12,475 nt of DNA. Origin: Chitinophagales bacterium (GTDB lineage Bacteria > Bacteroidota > Bacteroidia > Chitinophagales > UBA10324). Location of the stretch: assembly GCA_026786335.1 (NCBI GenBank), contig JAJAYG010000319.1:1-12475 (forward strand). Reading direction: 5' to 3'. The notes beneath the pieces were generated by a model, which worked only from the letters and a program-made list of their open reading frames with translations, did no database searches and was not told the origin of the DNA. Made by a program: the position numbers and the translations under genes. Shown here piece after piece: positions 1 to 7,619 of this stretch; the stretch's first letter is position 1; the number at the start of each line of letters is the position of its first letter.

Positions 1-774
1 GCAATAGAAAATACCGGTGCTGAACTAATAGTTACCAGCGATGCTGATTGTTTGATGAATGAGAATTGTTTGAGTACTGTGCTAGAATTTTATGAGACAA
101 CAAAATGTAAAATGATTGTTGCACCTGTTCTTTTAAATAATGAAAAGGGATTTTTTAACAAACTGCTGCAACTTGATTTACTCGGAATGGCAGGTATTAC
201 AGGAGCAACTTTAAATCAACAGTTTCCTAGTATGTGCAATGGAGCAAGTTTGGCATTTACCAAAAAAGTTTTTAATGATGTGAATGGCTATAAGGGAATT
301 AATGGTATTTCTTCGGGTGACGATATGCTCCTGATGCATAAGATCGAAAAACAATTTCCGCGAAGTGTTTTGTTTTTGCAGAATATGAATGCTTTGGTTT
401 TTACTAAGCCAATTGGTTCATTGCCTTCATTTATTAGTCAAAGAATGCGCTGGACATCTAAATCAAAAGCATACAAATACCCGAAGCTTAAGGCAAACTT
501 ACTTGCTGTTTTGTTATTCAATCTTTCAGTGTTGATTTCGTTTATCGGGATGTTTTTTAACACTGATTTTCAAATGGTTTTTGCTTTTCAGTTCATCATA
601 AAATTGATTTTTGATTTTTCTTTTCTTTACCAAATTGCCGTTTTTTTTAAACGTAAAAAACTTCTTTGGTTATTTTTGCCTGCGCAAGTATTTCATGTTT
701 TCTATATCATCATTATTGGTTTTGCCGGAAATTTATTCACCACAAAATGGAAGGGGCGTAAAGTAACATCATGA
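1..774 (+). CDS. Membrane-anchored family 2 glycosyltransferase, 5'-partial
   Basis: The reading frame is open from base 1, so the gene starts upstream and only its last 257 residues are visible; the TTG at 52 is internal. Visible residues 12-17 (TSDADC) carry the DxD-type motif that binds the metal and nucleotide sugar in GT2 enzymes. NGAS (about 80-83), SGDD (about 105-108, acceptor/catalytic acid region) and QRMRW (about 147-151, the Q-x-x-R-W motif of processive GT2 enzymes) follow in the expected order. Three hydrophobic segments at about 165-185, 191-214 and 221-245 place the C terminus in the inner membrane. The family transfers sugars from nucleotide donors to lipid or polysaccharide acceptors; the sugar cannot be read from the sequence. 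The stop overlaps the next start by four bases (ATGA), which suggests translational coupling. The family call is secure; the role in a surface glycan is inferred from the neighbours. Confidence 0.9.
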   Translation, partial: AIENTGAELIVTSDADCLMNENCLSTVLEFYETTKCKMIVAPVLLNNEKGFFNKLLQLDLLGMAGITGATLNQQFPSMCNGASLAFTKKVFNDVNGYKGINGISSGDDMLLMHKIEKQFPRSVLFLQNMNALVFTKPIGSLPSFISQRMRWTSKSKAYKYPKLKANLLAVLLFNLSVLISFIGMFFNTDFQMVFAFQFIIKLIFDFSFLYQIAVFFKRKKLLWLFLPAQVFHVFYIIIIGFAGNLFTTKWKGRKVTS

Positions 775-1034
775 AAGATCTTGAATTTGCAGTGCTGGAT
801 GAACTGTATTTTGTTACTTCATTTTCCTCCTTATCGCAAGCAACTAATATTGATGAACAAAAATTAGTTGATGCGATTGAATCGCTGCTCAATAAAAAAT
901 ATATAACGCAGTTGATTATGGAACCCGGTATGAAAGATTTTGAAAAACTTGAAACACCTGACTTTTCTATTTTACCAAAATCATTTTTTGTTGCAACAAA
1001 AGATGGGTTGCTTGAGCATAACTCCAGAGCATAA
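771..1034 (+). CDS. Small winged-helix-like protein coupled to the GT2 gene
   Basis: This 87-residue protein belongs to no family I can name. Its start ATG overlaps the stop of the glycosyltransferase (ATGA, 771-774), so the two are probably one transcription and translation unit. The sequence predicts a first helix (about residues 3-18), a helix-turn-helix-like pair (SSLSQATN at about 20-27, then DEQKLVDAIESLLNKKYI at about 29-46), and a wing-like C-terminal part ending in FFVATKDGLLEHN, which resembles the 'LTxxG' wing strand of winged-helix proteins. No signal peptide or membrane segment is seen. It could bind DNA, or use the fold for protein contacts at the membrane enzyme. An overlapping frame at 940-1128 lacks such order and is taken as a shadow. 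Confidence 0.7.
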   Translation: MKDLEFAVLDELYFVTSFSSLSQATNIDEQKLVDAIESLLNKKYITQLIMEPGMKDFEKLETPDFSILPKSFFVATKDGLLEHNSRA

Positions 1035-1170
1035 ATTTATTTGTTCTTGGAGAATTAATTTTATAGGACAACATTTCTTTTCAGGTGGAGAATGTCAAAA
1101 GGAACTTGAATTTAAACCTACTCCTTAAGTAATATTGTAATAAGAAAATAGTTTTAATTCTGCAAGAAGA

Positions 1171-1201
1171 TTGTTGTTAAAAATAATTAGTTGTAAATTT
1201 A
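1171..1201 (+). promoter_or_regulatory. Possible promoter of the GAF-SpoIIE phosphatase gene
   Basis: A TTG at 1174-1176 is followed after 17 bases by TAAATTTA (1194-1201), which partly matches the Bacteroidota -33/-7 pattern TTG...TAnnTTTG. The -7 element lies in a short inverted repeat (GTAAAT-TT-ATTTAC, 1193-1206). A start here would give a leader of roughly 40 bases before the ATG at 1247. In AT-rich spacer DNA such matches arise easily, so support is modest. Confidence 0.3.
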
Positions 1202-1246
1202 TTTACGAGGACATATTTTAGGCAACCGGCTTAATTTAACTGAAAG

Positions 1247-2500
1247 ATGAAGGCGATTTCAAAGAAAGTAAAAGGAGTAGAAGAACTGGAGCAGATGCTT
1301 CTTTTCAGAGATCAGCAAATGAAATTATTGTTGCAGGTTACGGAAGCAATCAACAGCAACGTTTCGGCACGCGGGCTTTTAAAGATGTATGAGAATATGC
1401 TCGTGAAGCATTTGGGAATTAAAAAGATTGCTGTATTTATTTATAACACCAGTTGGATTTGCCCCAATGCAAATGGCATAGATCGCCACGATGCCGAAGA
1501 TTTAATTATACCGTACCTTCTTTCTTTCAAGCAAATTACCAATCTTAAAAAAGTAAATCATGCATTGGCCCATCAATTTGAAGTGGTAATTCCTGTATAT
1601 CATAAAGATATTCCGTTGTCATTTACATTTCTGGCTCACATGCATCATGAACAGGGAATAAGTATTGAAGAAGAACTCAACTACATTCAAACAATAGCAA
1701 GTGTTATTAATGTTGCAATAGAAAATAAGAAACTGTTTCGTATGCAAATGAAACAGAAGTTTTTAAAATCTGAAATGGAAATGGCTGGTCAAATGCAAAC
1801 CATGCTGATTCCCGGAACACTCCCGAATGATGAGCGATTGGCAATGGCAGGTGTTTATCTTCCACATCAGGAAGTGGGAGGCGACTATTATGATTATATA
1901 GAATTGAATCAGGATGAATGCATCTTTTGCATTGCAGATATTTCGGGAAAAGGAGTTGCAGCTGCTTTGCTAATGGCAAGTTTTCAAGCAAGCGTAAGAT
2001 CATACGCCGAGAAATCAAATTCACTTGCATCTTTGGTTGAACAACTCAATGCAAGGGTGAATGAAATTACTAAGGGTGAAAAATTCATCACTTTATTTCT
2101 TGCTAAATACAATCACAAAACAAGAGAACTTCAGTATGTAAATGCCGGCCACAATCCACCACTTCTTATTCATGAAAATGAAATTGTTCCTTTGAATGAT
2201 GGCTGCACAATTTTAGGAATGTTTGAAAAACTTCCTTATATAAATGTGAAGAAGATGAAACTGGAGGGTGGTTTTACCGTTTTCTGTTATACGGATGGAT
2301 TAGTTGATATTGAAAATGAAAAACGAGAGACAATGAATGTAGAACACCTGATTGCATTTCTTGAAAAGAACAAAACTGAAAACCCTGTTGAATTGAATAA
2401 GATCATGGTTGATCATATTGTTTCGCACAAAGGAAATAAAATGATCAATGATGATATTAGTTTACTTACCTGCAGGATATTACCACAGCCAATTGATTAA
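1247..2500 (+). CDS. GAF domain-containing PP2C-family serine phosphatase (SpoIIE/RsbU type)
   Basis: The 417-residue protein has an N-terminal GAF-like sensory region (about residues 28-160), a charged helical linker (about 160-195, including EMEMAGQMQTMLIP, typical of the entry into these phosphatases) and a C-terminal SpoIIE-type PP2C domain (about 195-412). Metal-binding and core motifs are intact: GGDYYD (211-216), DISGKG (231-236), NAGHNPP (299-305), YTDG (348-351) and NDDIS (401-405). It should therefore be an active Mn/Mg-dependent Ser/Thr phosphatase. The family usually dephosphorylates an anti-sigma-factor antagonist (STAS protein) in partner-switching pathways; no STAS or anti-sigma kinase gene lies in this window. 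No membrane segment or signal peptide is seen, so it is cytosolic. The ligand of the GAF domain is unknown. It converges on the polymerase/ligase gene with only three bases between the stops. Confidence 0.9.
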   Translation: MKAISKKVKGVEELEQMLLFRDQQMKLLLQVTEAINSNVSARGLLKMYENMLVKHLGIKKIAVFIYNTSWICPNANGIDRHDAEDLIIPYLLSFKQITNLKKVNHALAHQFEVVIPVYHKDIPLSFTFLAHMHHEQGISIEEELNYIQTIASVINVAIENKKLFRMQMKQKFLKSEMEMAGQMQTMLIPGTLPNDERLAMAGVYLPHQEVGGDYYDYIELNQDECIFCIADISGKGVAAALLMASFQASVRSYAEKSNSLASLVEQLNARVNEITKGEKFITLFLAKYNHKTRELQYVNAGHNPPLLIHENEIVPLNDGCTILGMFEKLPYINVKKMKLEGGFTVFCYTDGLVDIENEKRETMNVEHLIAFLEKNKTENPVELNKIMVDHIVSHKGNKMINDDISLLTCRILPQPID

Positions 2501-2503
2501 TGT

Positions 2504-3955
2504 TTAAGCTGATAATTCTTTTGCTTTAAGTTGCTTGTTCTTTAAATCCTGATTCACGAGCAATGCAATACAGATGAAAAAGAAGGAACCGATTTTATCT
2601 GTTTCGAGAAGATCGCTTAAAAAGGTATTCACATAAATAATAATGATGCAGAGCAAAATTGCGAGAATATATTTTCGTTCCCCCCTGTCAATAGTTTGAT
2701 GATAAATTCTTTCGCCATTGATGATGATTGCAAGTGTAAAAAGTATGAAAATGATAAGTCCGATTATTCCCTGTTCGGTAAGCACCAGCAGAAAATAATT
2801 GTGAACTGAAGAGCGTTCAAGGTTCTCGCTAACATAGGTTTGAAAACTATTTACTGTATAGCCTCTGTAAAAATTGTAAAAATTACCAGGGCCGTAACCT
2901 GTTATGGGTTTATCCATCCACATGCGCACAGCAGCAACCCATCTGTACACTCGTTCTTCACTCGAAATATCATGCCCCTCAAATGTTGATGCAAGGTGAT
3001 CGCCAAGCTCGGGATGGTAAATTGTTTTATCAAATTCAGGCGCATAGTTTAAATATTGATTGTGGTAGCCCATGTATACGAAAAATATTATTGCAGCAGC
3101 AAAACCAATAATGGTACTCCATTTTAAAAGCCGCATTCTAATAATGGGTATTGCGATTAGTGCAGTGATTAGTGCCAGCCAGGCAGAGCGTGTATAAGCT
3201 AAGAAAGCTGCTGCAAGCAGAAGAAGCAGAAAAAATATAAGCAGGTTTCTTTTTTTACTTCCCCTTTTATACCAGGTGATTGCCAGAAATGTAAAAGGAA
3301 TTACCTGTGCTATCGTGCATGCATAACTAACATGGTTTCTAAAAAAGGGCAGCATCATGGTGTTTACTGTTTCAAATGAAAACCCTGAGTGACTATGCCG
3401 GTTGAGTGTATAAAAAATAACGAATACCAATGGTAGCAGAATGCACCAGTAAGCTTTTCTGAAATCTTCAATTCGCCTGATAACTACTGAGGTAACTAAT
3501 ACAAATGTTACAATGTACCATGTTTTTGCAAGTGAATATTTTAATGAAACAAATAAGTTGGAGGAAAAGATAATATCGAAATAGACCCATGCCAGATGGA
3601 GTGCTAAAAAAAAGATAATCGGGTTTTTAAGAAATCGGATATCAAATTCATTATTTTTTGAGAGCACATACGGAATAAACAGGATCATTAATCCCCCTAT
3701 CAGCATCTCAGTGGGGAAGTCAGTTGCAAATCCATTTGGTAATGCAACTTCAGTGCTTAGTGGCAGCATCACTAACAATAAAAAATAAATGAAGCGCATA
3801 TCTATTACGCTTAAAAACAAAAACAAGATTGCTGGTGGAATCAGCAGTAAATAGTAGGTCTCTGTATAAATAGAAACGAAACCGCAACAGAGCATGAGTG
3901 CGCTGAAGACATAATAAACATTGAGCGGAGTAGTATTAGCTTTTAAGCTCAGCAT
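2504..3955 (-). CDS. O-antigen ligase/polymerase family protein (Wzy/WaaL type)
   Basis: A polytopic inner-membrane protein of 483 residues with about ten or more hydrophobic segments and the landmarks of the O-antigen ligase (Wzy_C) family. These are YTRSAW (about 254-259), a large periplasmic loop with W-x-DKPITGYGPGNF (about 347-359), and SSVHNYFLLVLTEQGIIGL, whose His (about 385) sits where WaaL/Wzy enzymes have their essential His. Such proteins join lipid-linked oligosaccharide units or attach the finished polymer to an acceptor on the periplasmic side; polymerase and ligase cannot be told apart by sequence alone. I chose the ATG at 3955 (MLSLKANT): it gives a 20-base overlap with the upstream Wzz-type gene and an A-rich upstream stretch. 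A longer frame from 4051 would overlap that gene by 116 bases, and its extra hydrophobic N terminus probably reflects the other gene's membrane-segment codons read in another frame. Confidence 0.88.
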   Translation of the reverse strand: MLSLKANTTPLNVYYVFSALMLCCGFVSIYTETYYLLLIPPAILFLFLSVIDMRFIYFLLLVMLPLSTEVALPNGFATDFPTEMLIGGLMILFIPYVLSKNNEFDIRFLKNPIIFFLALHLAWVYFDIIFSSNLFVSLKYSLAKTWYIVTFVLVTSVVIRRIEDFRKAYWCILLPLVFVIFYTLNRHSHSGFSFETVNTMMLPFFRNHVSYACTIAQVIPFTFLAITWYKRGSKKRNLLIFFLLLLLAAAFLAYTRSAWLALITALIAIPIIRMRLLKWSTIIGFAAAIIFFVYMGYHNQYLNYAPEFDKTIYHPELGDHLASTFEGHDISSEERVYRWVAAVRMWMDKPITGYGPGNFYNFYRGYTVNSFQTYVSENLERSSVHNYFLLVLTEQGIIGLIIFILFTLAIIINGERIYHQTIDRGERKYILAILLCIIIIYVNTFLSDLLETDKIGSFFFICIALLVNQDLKNKQLKAKELSA

Positions 3956-4919
3956 TTTTATTGAATGCGGCTTTAATGAACTTAAATCTTTCAATAAGTA
4001 ATATAGCAAGCGAACAAAGAACAAAAGCAGCCAATAGAGAACCAAGTACAATGATCCATCTTACAGGTTTTGATTTTCTTTCCGCAGCAAATGCTTTTTG
4101 AAGAATAAATAATGTGGAAACATCGGAGTTAATTGAGGCTTCAAATTGCTCAAACTGAACAATATTATTGTTGAGTTCCCTTATAGCCCCTTTTTTCTTT
4201 TCTTCAAGTACTTTAACTTTCTCAAGAGCAGCATCGTAACCTGCTGTTCTCTCGGCGCGTGAACTTTTGATTTGTGAAGCAAGGTCTTCGATATCAGTAT
4301 AAAGATTGAACTGTTGCTTGAGATAAAAAATGGTATCGGTAAGATTTTTTACTTCCTGATCCTTTTCAATCTTTTTCTTTTTATAGATCTTAAGAATTTT
4401 CTTTTTGTTTTCGTTAAGTAAATCACGGTTGGTTTCGTCAAGCTTAGCAACTATTTCATTTGCAATCTGAGCTGCAAGAATTTTATCATGATCCTGAACT
4501 ATTATTTCAATGGCACCCTTATCATTTTTTGTTGCCCTGTAGTTATTCTCCAATTCATTAAGCACAGCATAAATGGGGTAGCTTTCTTTTGCCGAGTCAA
4601 TTTTATAATGCTGAAAAAGATGAAATTTGTTTACGATGTAAAGTTCTAAAGGAGCCGATGAAGCGATTGAAAGAATACGGTCAATATCATTGCTTCCGCC
4701 AAACAAATAATTATCTCCACCCGAAAACAAAGTTCCACTGCTTGTCATGTTTGGATTGAGCGGATAAAAGATTGCTTTTGATTCATAATAAGGAGGCATA
4801 ATGTGCGGATCTGTGATCACAGTGCTTCCAACAATAGCAACGCCTGCTACAATTAATATCGGCTTGCGCCAATTCCATAATGTTTTAAAAAACTCTATTA
4901 AATTGAATGGCTGTTCCAT
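3936..4919 (-). CDS. Wzz-type chain-length determinant / polysaccharide export protein without kinase domain
   Basis: The 327-residue protein shows the polysaccharide co-polymerase layout: a short cytosolic N terminus (FNLIEFFKTLWNWRKP), TM1 at about 20-36, a long periplasmic part rich in charged coiled coil (about 160-260), a KPVRW segment (284-288) and TM2 at about 287-309. About 18 residues follow TM2. There is no Walker A/B or Tyr-rich tail, so it is a Wzz-like protein and not a Wzc-type tyrosine autokinase. The family sets the length of surface polysaccharides by working with Wzy or an export channel. It is first in a two-gene minus-strand unit and overlaps the polymerase/ligase gene by 20 bases, which fits coupled translation and a joint role. 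Confidence 0.87.
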   Translation of the reverse strand: MEQPFNLIEFFKTLWNWRKPILIVAGVAIVGSTVITDPHIMPPYYESKAIFYPLNPNMTSSGTLFSGGDNYLFGGSNDIDRILSIASSAPLELYIVNKFHLFQHYKIDSAKESYPIYAVLNELENNYRATKNDKGAIEIIVQDHDKILAAQIANEIVAKLDETNRDLLNENKKKILKIYKKKKIEKDQEVKNLTDTIFYLKQQFNLYTDIEDLASQIKSSRAERTAGYDAALEKVKVLEEKKKGAIRELNNNIVQFEQFEASINSDVSTLFILQKAFAAERKSKPVRWIIVLGSLLAAFVLCSLAILLIERFKFIKAAFNKNAELKS

Positions 4920-4950
4920 GCTTAAGAGGGGAGAATAAAAAAAATTTTTG

Positions 4951-4958
4951 CGAAGATA
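4951..4958 (-). promoter_or_regulatory. Possible -7 element of the Wzz-Wzy unit
   Basis: On the minus strand, TATCTTCG (complement of 4951-4958) fits the Bacteroidota -7 pattern TAnnTTTG with one change and lies about 31 bases upstream of the ATG at 4919. I find no good TTG at the expected -33 distance, so the call rests on one half-site and its position. Confidence 0.35.
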
Positions 4959-5060
4959 TAACAGAATAGTTGAGTTAGTTTGGGATGATAATAAGTTGCT
5001 TTTTAATGAATTCTATATCATAAGAAAACAAGATTGAACCAAACCTGAACAGCTTTGCAG

Positions 5061-5092
5061 TTGATTATTTGATTTGCAATAATTTAAATTTA
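5061..5092 (+). promoter_or_regulatory. Weak promoter candidate for the FkbM methyltransferase gene
   Basis: TTG (5061-5063) followed after 21 bases by TAAATTTA (5085-5092) resembles the phylum's -33/-7 arrangement. Downstream, 5112-5130 holds an imperfect hairpin (TAAGC-G-GCTTA core at 5117-5127) just before the start codon. Both are in AT-rich DNA and could be chance. Confidence 0.25.
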
Positions 5093-5144
5093 GGGGAAAG
5101 AAAAAAGGAATTAATGTAAGCGGCTTATTAGATTTGTGCAATCA

Positions 5145-6047
5145 ATGATTCATAAGATTCAAGAGGTTGAAAAAATTGCAGGAAGTTCAAAGTTTAAGAA
5201 GCTTTTACTCTTGCGATCAAAGTATTTAAAAGCATTATTTTACAGTAAGGTAGTCTATAAGATTACAAAAAGGCATAAGAAAATTGAGTCGATCACATTT
5301 TTTAATAAACCCATCAAAGTACTGCTGCCTTCCGGAATGGATATTTATTTATCAGGCGGCAAAACACATGATTCAGAACTAAGACTTGCTAAGTATTTGA
5401 TCATTAATCTAAAATTAAATTCTTGCTTTATAGATGTAGGAGCGCACTTTGGTTATTTCACTCTGCTGGCTTCAGAACTGGTTGGCGTAAACGGAAAAGT
5501 ATTTTCCTTTGAACCATCCGGCATTTTTTCATTGCTAAAAGAAAATGCCGGCAATTCAACAAATACCAAATTGTTTAAGCAAGCTGTTTCAAATGAGAAT
5601 TCCGAATTATCATTCTATGAATTTCCAACCTTGTATTCAGAATACAATACGCTTTCGGTTGATCAGTTTCAAAATGAAAAATGGATTCAAAAAAATAAAC
5701 CTGCACAAGTAACTGTTCATTCAACAACGCTTGATTCATTTATTGAGGAGCAAAAGATTTTACCTGCTATGATCAAGATAGATGTGGAAGGCGCCGAACT
5801 TAATGTTATAACAGGCGCCCTTAAGACACTCAAGCTTTCTTCTCCAATATTAATTATGGAATTCATTCATCACAAAAGAGTTGGAAATAACTACCTTGAT
5901 GCAAATCAATTGATGTTGAATAATGGCTATCAATCTCATCTTATTCTAACTGACGGATCTTTAAAACCAGTTTCTGAAGTTGATGATTATCTAAATAAAA
6001 ATAATCTCGAGTCGGAAAATATTGTTTACCTTAAAATCAGTGGTTGA
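5145..6047 (+). CDS. FkbM family SAM-dependent methyltransferase
   Basis: A 300-residue protein with the class I methyltransferase core of the FkbM family. Motif I is FIDVGAHFGYF (about residues 95-105), binding S-adenosylmethionine. FEPS (about 122-125) supplies the acidic residue after strand 2, and IKIDVEGAELNVITGA (about 210-225) is the FkbM hallmark. The family mostly O-methylates sugars or small secondary metabolites; among glycan genes, methylation of a surface-polysaccharide sugar is the likely but unproven role. The N-terminal 50 residues are basic and not part of the core. I chose the ATG at 5145; a GTG at 5136 would add three residues, but GTG starts are rare here and neither has a clear ribosome site. 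The gene stands alone on its strand and converges on the flippase gene with 13 bases between. Confidence 0.88.
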   Translation: MIHKIQEVEKIAGSSKFKKLLLLRSKYLKALFYSKVVYKITKRHKKIESITFFNKPIKVLLPSGMDIYLSGGKTHDSELRLAKYLIINLKLNSCFIDVGAHFGYFTLLASELVGVNGKVFSFEPSGIFSLLKENAGNSTNTKLFKQAVSNENSELSFYEFPTLYSEYNTLSVDQFQNEKWIQKNKPAQVTVHSTTLDSFIEEQKILPAMIKIDVEGAELNVITGALKTLKLSSPILIMEFIHHKRVGNNYLDANQLMLNNGYQSHLILTDGSLKPVSEVDDYLNKNNLESENIVYLKISG

Positions 6048-6060
6048 CAAATATTAAGGC

Positions 6061-7497
6061 TCACGAAAGCAGCAATTTTATTTTCCTAATTGCCAAAAGT
6101 CCGAGTGCAAAGGCGGTTAAGGTGCAAAGTGCCATCGCTGATAACAGACTCACCAACCAATTTATTTGAATTAAAGTGGAAGCGTAAAAAGTTGCTATTG
6201 CGAAAAGCAAAAAAATTGTGAGACGTATTAACAAGCCGTAATTAAGCTTAAATCCAAAAATCTTTTTGGCAAGAAAAATTTGTGCTATTGCAATAAAATA
6301 ATTGGTGATCACTGATGTTTCTGCTGCGCCCAATGCCTTAAATTTTCTTATCAAGAAAAAGTTAAAGGCAAGATTCATGATTACGCCTAATAGTGCAATT
6401 ACGGTTAACTGTTTAAGGTTGTTGTTTGCCGTGAGCAGTGTGCTGAAAATATAGATAGTGGAGGTTGCAATAAATGTTAGAATGAGTATTGATAAAATTT
6501 TTGCTGTGTATTCATTTGCTTCGTGGTAGAGCAAATGCATAATCGGAAGCGAATAAAAACTTAATGACAACGCAGCAGTAACCGATAAAATGAAAATAAT
6601 TGTAAAGCTTGATTTCACCAATTCATTAATTGCTTTTCCTTCCGAAATCATTCTCGAAAAAATTGGTAACAACAAAACCGAAAACAAAAAACCGAATTGA
6701 TTGAGTGCATCCAGCAGCCTGAAAGCAGAAGCATACAATCCTGCTTCGCGCTGCCCATCATCGGGCAGCAAATTTTCAATCATCAAAGCATCCACTCTCG
6801 CATAAATAAGCATCAATGCAATCAGTAAGGCAAAAGGGAATGCTTTCTTTAAAAGGTTTTTTGTAAACGGAAAAGAAAAACTTACAGGAATTTTACCCGA
6901 TATTCTTAACACATAAAACAACGCAACAGCCAGCGTTATGAGGTATGAAATAGACTGCGCATAAATAAACCACTCGATCACAAACGCTTTTCGGAAAACA
7001 GGAGCATACAGCAGTACGCCGCAAATAATGATCATAAGCCCCTTATCAAAAATTGAAAACAGGCTGTCAACTTTAAAATGATGCAGTGCAGAAATATTTG
7101 AACGCACATAAACAATCAATGAAGCCAACGCCTGATTCAAACAGATAAAAAGTAATAAGTAAAGTACGTAACCCGAGTAATGAAGTACAAATGCAAGAAA
7201 AAGAGTGATGAGTAAATAAAATCCTGTAAGCAAAAGTTTGATGCTAAGTATATTTGATAATTGATTTGAAAGAAGATCTTCGCGCTGTGCGATCAACCGG
7301 TTGTTGTAGTTACTAATTCCAAAGTCGAGAAGAATTTGAGTAATCACCGAAAGGTTGGTAAGAACAAAATAAAGTCCATAGCTTTCGGCGCCTACCACGT
7401 TCTGTACTGTTCTGTCTATACCAAAAATCCAGATTGGTTTTATAAACAGATTTACAGTGATTAAGAAGGCAAGATTGCGGAAAAATAATTTCTGCAT
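6061..7497 (-). CDS. Polysaccharide flippase (Wzx/MOP superfamily)
   Basis: The 478-residue protein is almost wholly hydrophobic with at least twelve membrane segments. It has the pattern of the polysaccharide-biosynthesis branch of the MOP superfamily: an N-terminal first helix, the GAESYGLYFVLTNLS segment, the DFGISNYNNRLIAQ segment after TM2, a Y-A-R-V-D-A-L-M-I stretch at the start of the second half (about residues 231-240), and the late LLTANNNLKQLTVIALLGVIMNLAFNFFLI repeat. These proteins flip lipid-linked oligosaccharide units across the inner membrane for assembly by Wzy-type enzymes. Length fits the family (about 420-500). The stop is TGA (complement of 6061-6063) and the start is ATG at 7497. 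A good promoter lies just upstream. The repeat unit it moves cannot be deduced. Confidence 0.9.
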   Translation of the reverse strand: MQKLFFRNLAFLITVNLFIKPIWIFGIDRTVQNVVGAESYGLYFVLTNLSVITQILLDFGISNYNNRLIAQREDLLSNQLSNILSIKLLLTGFYLLITLFLAFVLHYSGYVLYLLLFICLNQALASLIVYVRSNISALHHFKVDSLFSIFDKGLMIIICGVLLYAPVFRKAFVIEWFIYAQSISYLITLAVALFYVLRISGKIPVSFSFPFTKNLLKKAFPFALLIALMLIYARVDALMIENLLPDDGQREAGLYASAFRLLDALNQFGFLFSVLLLPIFSRMISEGKAINELVKSSFTIIFILSVTAALSLSFYSLPIMHLLYHEANEYTAKILSILILTFIATSTIYIFSTLLTANNNLKQLTVIALLGVIMNLAFNFFLIRKFKALGAAETSVITNYFIAIAQIFLAKKIFGFKLNYGLLIRLTIFLLFAIATFYASTLIQINWLVSLLSAMALCTLTAFALGLLAIRKIKLLLS

Positions 7498-7533
7498 TAA
7501 CTCGGTTTACAGAATGAGAATTAAATTAACGCC

Positions 7534-7564
7534 GAAAAGTAGCGCAATGCATTTCATTTGCAAA
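7534..7564 (-). promoter_or_regulatory. Bacteroidota-type promoter of the flippase gene
   Basis: On the minus strand TTTG (complement of 7561-7564) is followed after 19 bases by TACTTTTC (complement of 7534-7541). This fits the TTTG-N19-TAnnTTTG pattern of the phylum's primary sigma factor in spacing and in most positions. It lies 37 bases before the ATG at 7497 and is the best-formed promoter I find in the window. Confidence 0.5.
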
Positions 7565-7619
7565 TAAGATTGAAGGCAGAATATAAACAGTAACCCGTAA
7601 ACCATCATCAGTTAATAGA

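Noticed and set aside
940..1128. 62-residue plus-strand frame overlapping the winged-helix-like gene
   Set aside because: It overlaps a better-supported coupled gene, shows no domain or signal features, and its composition looks like out-of-frame translation.
1707..2030. 107-residue minus-strand frame inside the phosphatase gene
   Set aside because: It is antisense to conserved SpoIIE motifs, has no recognisable features, and is a typical shadow.
3956..4051. N-terminal extension of the polymerase/ligase from an ATG at 4051
   Set aside because: It would overlap the Wzz-type gene by 116 bases, and the extra hydrophobic residues come from reading that gene's TM2 codons in another frame. The ATG at 3955 is preferred.
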